Source: Halioxenophilus sp033283405 | Lineage (GTDB): Bacteria > Pseudomonadota > Gammaproteobacteria > Pseudomonadales > Cellvibrionaceae | Assembly: GCF_033283405.1 (NCBI RefSeq) | Contig: NZ_JAWMQR010000006.1 | Span: forward strand, 1-64,000 | Direction: 5' to 3' | Length of the DNA: 64,000 bases | Shown here: piece by piece, positions 60,335 to 64,000 of the stretch | Layout: the number at the start of each line of letters is the position of its first letter | How positions within the stretch are numbered: the first letter of the stretch is position 1 | Notes under the pieces: model-generated | Database searches by the model: none | The model's input: only the letters and a program-made list of their open reading frames with translations | What the model was told of the DNA's origin: nothing | Made by a program: the position numbers and the translations under genes

Positions 60335-61387
60335 CTAATCTGACGGCGCAGTCAAAGTAAGGCTGCGCTTTATCTCCTCGCCCCTGCGAAAGAGTGTGAC
60401 GGTAACGCTGTCGCCCGGCTTGTGGTTCTCCAGTAGCGCGAGCAGGTCATCGTGACTTTGTACCGGCTGGTCATCAATAGCCAATATCACATCGCCCAAT
60501 ATGGTTGCCCCCCAGCGACTGGTGGTGATGCCCTCAATGCCGGCGGCATCGGCTGGTCCATCGGGGAAGACCCTTAAAATGGGGATGCCAGGGATTTTGT
60601 TGTCTCGGGCCCAAGCGATAGGGGCGGCCTCGACACCCATCACGGGCCGGATGGAGTGCCCGTACTGGATGAGCTCCGGCACAATCTTGCTGACGGTGTT
60701 GACGGGAATGGCGAAGCCGATACCGATACTGGCGCCGTTGGGGCTGTAGATGGCGGCGTTCACACCAATCAGCTCTCCGGCGGAGTTGAGCAGTGGCCCG
60801 CCTGAGTTGCCTGGGTTAATGGCCGCATCGGTTTGAATTACGTTGCGGATGGTTCTCTGATTTGGCGCTTGAATTTCCCTGCCCAGGGCACTCACCACGC
60901 CCACCGTTAAAGTGGTATCCAGGCCAAACGGGTTGCCAATTGCCAGCACTTTGCGTCCCACCTCCAGGTCGTCGGAATCGCCCCGCATAAGCGGCTGCAG
61001 CTGATCCGCTGGCGCTTCAATTTTTAAGACCGCAATATCCTTTTCCGGCGCTAGGCCAACAATCGTGGCATCCCAGGAGCTTTGATCGGCGAGGGTGATC
61101 GTGATCTGGCGAGCGCCGTCAATCACATGGTAGTTGGTAACGATATGGCCGCGGCTATCCCAGACGAAGCCAGTGCCCGAGCCCTGCGGGCGACTCATAA
61201 TATTGAAGGAGTAGGGGTCGCGCACCAGGGTGTTGTTGGTGACGAATACCACCGAGGCGCTGGCGTTTTTATAAACCGCAATATTGTTGCTTTCGTCAGT
61301 ATCGAGGGCTTGCGCGGGGGCGGCTGCCAGCCCAATCCAAGCTGGTAGCAGCATTGCGGCAAGCCATGCGATGGGAGCAAACTTCAT
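60335..61387 (-). CDS. HtrA/DegP-like periplasmic serine protease with one PDZ domain
   Basis: A 350-residue exported protein (signal peptide to about AQA|LD). Trypsin-like triad: His in VTNYHVID, Asp in KDIAVLKI and Ser in NPGNSGGPL; the protease domain covers about 35-230 and a single PDZ follows to about 340. DegP has two PDZ domains and DegS an N-terminal membrane anchor, so this is a shorter HtrA form. It probably degrades or senses misfolded envelope proteins. It lies 14 bp downstream of htpX on the same strand. Confidence 0.93.
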   Translation of the reverse strand: MKFAPIAWLAAMLLPAWIGLAAAPAQALDTDESNNIAVYKNASASVVFVTNNTLVRDPYSFNIMSRPQGSGTGFVWDSRGHIVTNYHVIDGARQITITLADQSSWDATIVGLAPEKDIAVLKIEAPADQLQPLMRGDSDDLEVGRKVLAIGNPFGLDTTLTVGVVSALGREIQAPNQRTIRNVIQTDAAINPGNSGGPLLNSAGELIGVNAAIYSPNGASIGIGFAIPVNTVSKIVPELIQYGHSIRPVMGVEAAPIAWARDNKIPGIPILRVFPDGPADAAGIEGITTSRWGATILGDVILAIDDQPVQSHDDLLALLENHKPGDSVTVTLFRRGEEIKRSLTLTAPSD

Positions 61388-61401
61388 AGTATAAGCGGGA
61401 G

Positions 61402-62298
61402 TTAGTAGTCGGAGCGTTGCAAGGCGGCAATACGGTCGGCCAGCGGTGGATGGCTGGAGAGTAGCGAGGTGAAGCGCTCCTTAAACCCGCCACTGATGCC
61501 AAAGGCGTACATCGTATCGGGTAGGTCACTGGGAACCTTGGCTTGGGTTTCAGCCTGCAGACGGGCTAGGGCGTTAATCATTGACTGTTTGCCGGCTAAT
61601 TTGGCGCCTGCGTTGTCTGCCCGATATTCGCGAAAGCGGGAGAAGGCCATCACGACCATTGAGGCAAGAATGCCCAGTACGATTTCGGCGACAATGGTGA
61701 CCGCGTAGAAGCCGAGGCCATGTCCGCGCTCGGTTTTAAAGACTGCGCGATCTACCGCGTAGCCAATGATACGGGCAAAGAACATAACAAACGTGTTAAC
61801 CACGCCCTGTATCAGAGCCAAGGTAACCATATCGCCGTTGGCCACATGGCCAATTTCGTGGGCGAGAACGGCTCGAATCTCATCTTTCTGAAAACGGTGC
61901 AGTAAGCCTTCACTTACCGCCACCAGCGCGCCGTTTTTGTTCCATCCGGTGGCGAAGGCATTGGAGGCTGGGGAGGGGAAGATCCCAACCTCCGGCATTT
62001 TAATGTCGGCGCGATTGGCTAAATCCTGCACGGTTTCAATCAACCAGCGCTCGTCGGCGCTGCGGGGTGATTCGATTAGCCGTGTGCGGGTGCTGAATTT
62101 GGCGATGGTTTTGGAGAGAAAAAGCGAGATCAAGGCGCCGCTGAAGCCGAACACGGCGCAAAAAATAAGTAGGCTGGTAAGGTTTAAGCCCGTGCCATTG
62201 GCTTCCAGATAATGGCCAACTCCAAGCAGGTTGAGAGTGATACTGGCTACGACCAAAACGGCAATGTTGGTCAGCAAAAATAAGCCAATTCTCATCAT
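61402..62298 (-). CDS. htpX: Membrane zinc metalloprotease HtpX
   Basis: A 298-residue M48 protease with N-terminal transmembrane helices (about 7-27 and 38-60), the zinc motif HEIGH (near residue 142) and the downstream ligand Glu in FSRFREYRAD, plus two more membrane segments between them. It removes damaged membrane proteins together with FtsH. ATG 62298 has GGAG upstream; GTG 62310 is less likely. It probably forms an envelope-stress pair with the HtrA-type protease gene. Confidence 0.96.
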   Translation of the reverse strand: MMRIGLFLLTNIAVLVVASITLNLLGVGHYLEANGTGLNLTSLLIFCAVFGFSGALISLFLSKTIAKFSTRTRLIESPRSADERWLIETVQDLANRADIKMPEVGIFPSPASNAFATGWNKNGALVAVSEGLLHRFQKDEIRAVLAHEIGHVANGDMVTLALIQGVVNTFVMFFARIIGYAVDRAVFKTERGHGLGFYAVTIVAEIVLGILASMVVMAFSRFREYRADNAGAKLAGKQSMINALARLQAETQAKVPSDLPDTMYAFGISGGFKERFTSLLSSHPPLADRIAALQRSDY

Positions 62299-62638
62299 TT
62301 GTGTGTGCACTCCAATAGCAGTCTGGTTAACGCCCCGGTTGATGCCGGCGGCAGGAGAATCAAAACTGATAATAAGATGGGTGCGCGTTGAAAAAATTCA
62401 ATAAAAAAAGCCACCTCGGGAAGAGGTGGCCTAAAACCGTGATTAGCCTGATTAAGGAGAAGAGACCACAGAAATGGCTCCTCACATCAGCTGTTGTGGG
62501 CAGCTGATTTTCAAATAATAACAAATCTCATTCGCATGTAAACTGTTTTTTGACAACAGTACTCAATTGCGAGTCGAGCCGCAGCAGGGTAACTGGATGA
62601 TTGGCAATGTTATACGGACGGGCCGCTCTGCCAACGGG
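62299..62638. other. Intergenic region holding htpX promoter and a terminator
   Basis: About 340 bp. It contains the terminator at 62402-62430 and AT-rich sequence (62500-62560). No gene is supported. Confidence 0.5.
62402..62430 (-). terminator. Rho-independent terminator after the TfoX-like gene
   Basis: On the minus strand GCCACCTC (62430-62423) pairs with GAGGTGGC (62417-62410) and is followed by a run of T (TTTTTTTAT). Confidence 0.88.
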
Positions 62639-62947
62639 TTACATTGCCTGTCGCACACCCACTGAAACAGGTGGCTGCACCACATTTTGTGTTTTGGCGG
62701 CTTCAATCAGTTCTGCTTTTTCCTGAGGAGACAGGTCGTTCCAGTGCGTATCTTCCAGTGCGCCTTGTAAGGCGTACAGCATCACCTTAGAGACGTTGAT
62801 ACCCCGGTGTTTAATACGCAGGTAGGTTTCAACCGCGCCCACTTTTTTCAAGTCATTAACACTGTGGATACCGACGGCGTGGAGGATATTGACGGAGGCT
62901 GCACCAATATTTTTAAGGTGGATAAGATCGGATTCGTAGACGTTCAT
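62639..62947 (-). CDS. TfoX C-terminal domain protein
   Basis: A 102-residue protein consisting only of the TfoX/Sxy C-terminal domain (helix-hairpin-helix-like): LKNIGAASVNILHAVGIHSVNDLKKVGAVETYL, then LYALQGALEDTHWNDLSPQEKAEL. Full TfoX proteins, which control competence, also have an N-terminal domain; stand-alone C-terminal proteins of this length are common and of unknown role. A separate terminator indicates a single-gene transcript. Confidence 0.9.
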   Translation of the reverse strand: MNVYESDLIHLKNIGAASVNILHAVGIHSVNDLKKVGAVETYLRIKHRGINVSKVMLYALQGALEDTHWNDLSPQEKAELIEAAKTQNVVQPPVSVGVRQAM

Positions 62948-63124
62948 TAGTCTTTGCCTTTAATCGTTATTATTATTGGACTGTTTTTTCTGCTTTTAAA
63001 TAAAGTACAAGCGATGCTAGTTTGATATAGCAAAGCCTCATAATACACTTGTTGACAATTAGCGGTAAAGCCACTCTGTAAAGGGATTGAGCAATGCTGC
63101 AGTTGCGTTACCTTAGGTATCAAT

Positions 63125-63856
63125 GTGTCCGGGTTCTCCACGAAATCGATACAAGCTCTCTCCTTCGAAAACCTAAGTGGCCAAACTAATGGCCACATTA
63201 CCGCTTTTCAATATGGTGCAGCCAAGGCCGGTATTCTCCCGCAGGTGGCGCCGGCACTAAAAATTCTGGCAGATGCGGCAAAAGAAAGCGGATTTGAACT
63301 GGCCGTGGTAAGTGCCTTTCGCAGTTTTGATCAGCAGTTAGCAATCTGGAATGCCAAGGCTTGCGGTAAACGAGCGGTGTTGGATGTCAGTGAGTACCCG
63401 ATTCCGCCGGGAACTCTGAACGGCTGGCCGTTGGTTGAGGCTATCCTGCGCTGGAGTGCTTTGCCAGGAGCCTCAAGGCACCATTGGGGGACGGATATGG
63501 ATGTCTATGATCGTGCTGCGATGCCTGCCGGCTATCAGGTACAGTTAACCCAGGCCGAAGCCGAGCCAAACGGGGTTTTTGGTGCTTTCCATCAGTGGCT
63601 AAGTCGTTGGTTGGATAACAACCCCGATGTTGGTTTTTATCGCCCGTATGTAAAGCGCCTTGATGGGGATTGCCGGCCGTTTGGTATTGCCCCGGAACCG
63701 TGGCACCTGAGTTTTCGGCCGTTATCACAGCAATTAGAGGCCGAGTATGATCTGACGCAGCTGGCCCGCTTGCTAGAGACCAGTGACATCCAGCTGAAAG
63801 CACCGATTCTCGAGCACCTGGAAGAAATCTATCAGCGTTTCATAAAAGTCTGTTAA
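63125..63856 (+). CDS. M15 (VanY/LdcB-like) carboxypeptidase
   Basis: A 243-residue zinc peptidase. The M15 metal site is visible as SRHHWGTDMDV (His and Asp) and EPWHLSF (second His), with the substrate-binding SAFRSFDQQLAIWN upstream. No signal peptide is apparent from the GTG 63125 start, although family members usually act on peptidoglycan stem peptides; the start is uncertain and there is only a weak ribosome binding site. The final 140 bases of the window hold no recognisable gene. Confidence 0.85.
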   Translation: MSGFSTKSIQALSFENLSGQTNGHITAFQYGAAKAGILPQVAPALKILADAAKESGFELAVVSAFRSFDQQLAIWNAKACGKRAVLDVSEYPIPPGTLNGWPLVEAILRWSALPGASRHHWGTDMDVYDRAAMPAGYQVQLTQAEAEPNGVFGAFHQWLSRWLDNNPDVGFYRPYVKRLDGDCRPFGIAPEPWHLSFRPLSQQLEAEYDLTQLARLLETSDIQLKAPILEHLEEIYQRFIKVC

Positions 63857-64000
63857 TCTGCGCTGCAGTACCCATTCGACTGCCCTCTCCCTCTGGTTGA
63901 GAGGGGGAAAACCAAAGTGCCGGCGATAAATAGAGTAAAAGATGAACTCCTTCTCTCCTACCATCCAGGCTCCAAACCACCTGCTGGCAATCTGGCCGGG

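Noticed and set aside
62639..62947. Full TfoX/Sxy competence regulator
   Set aside because: Only the C-terminal domain is present; the N-terminal domain is absent upstream, so the full name is not used.
63883..63910. Inverted repeat CCCTCTC / GAGAGGG near the right edge as a terminator
   Set aside because: It lacks a T-run on the plus strand and pairing is imperfect; not strong enough to list.

Overview
The window is chromosomal DNA from an aerobic, probably aquatic gammaproteobacterium. The right-hand gene order (sfsA / dksA-gluQ-cbrX-cbrA-cbrB-[CrcZ-like RNA]-pcnB-folK-deoxynucleoside kinase-panB) matches the Pseudomonas block, while the deoxynucleoside kinase between folK and panB and the overall accessory content suggest a relative such as a Cellvibrionales-type marine lineage rather than Pseudomonas itself. 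The lineage is an inference; there is no rRNA in the window. No tRNA gene was recognised.

Layout. 1-1.4 kb: an integron gene cassette (DUF3291 protein, start GTG 236) bounded by two attC-type sites, followed by a truncated IS1182-type transposase gene. 1.6-5.7 kb: a Rid-family protein, a 2-oxoglutarate/Fe(II) oxygenase, an NCS2 purine permease and a divergent adenosine/adenine deaminase-like enzyme, i.e. a small purine-handling locus. 5.7-8.7 kb: a long stretch with no recognisable gene, a cold-shock protein and two small hypothetical genes. 9.1-14.3 kb: a Rossmann-fold (DapB-like) dehydrogenase, an LLM-class F420-type oxidoreductase, an exported alpha/beta hydrolase and a PPOX-type flavoprotein; three of the four belong to families best known from actinobacteria. 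14.8-27.0 kb: a complete urea module: outer-membrane porin, urtABCDE ABC transporter, ureDABCEFG urease, and a tiny HPGHG membrane protein. 27.1-30.0 kb: secreted/lipoprotein hypotheticals and a flavodoxin.

30.4-41.7 kb is the most unusual part: two tandem stand-alone solute-binding-like proteins, then a four-gene leftward operon (membrane b-type cytochrome-like protein, a 21-CXXCH cytochrome, a 19-CXXCH + 1 CX3CH cytochrome, and a TPR-beta-barrel outer-membrane protein) divergent from a membrane-anchored 4Fe-4S/FAD oxidoreductase and a Sel1/ankyrin protein. Read together these look like a porin-cytochrome electron conduit reaching from NAD(P)H through the inner membrane and periplasm to the outer membrane. 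41.7-48.5 kb holds a very large putative-Ig lipoprotein, a Cys-rich exported protein with TLKPN repeats, and a CadC-like transmembrane regulator whose DNA-binding domain is split by perfect 18-bp repeats.

48.7-63.9 kb is core genome. Its highlight is a complete carbon-catabolite-control circuit: cbrX overlapping cbrA, cbrB, and between cbrB and pcnB a CrcZ-like Hfq-sponge RNA with TGTTAC/GTAACA enhancer half-sites, a sigma-54 -24/-12 promoter with exact spacing, many AAN-repeat motifs and a strong terminator. The block ends with an HtrA-type protease, HtpX, a TfoX C-terminal-domain protein and an M15 peptidase.
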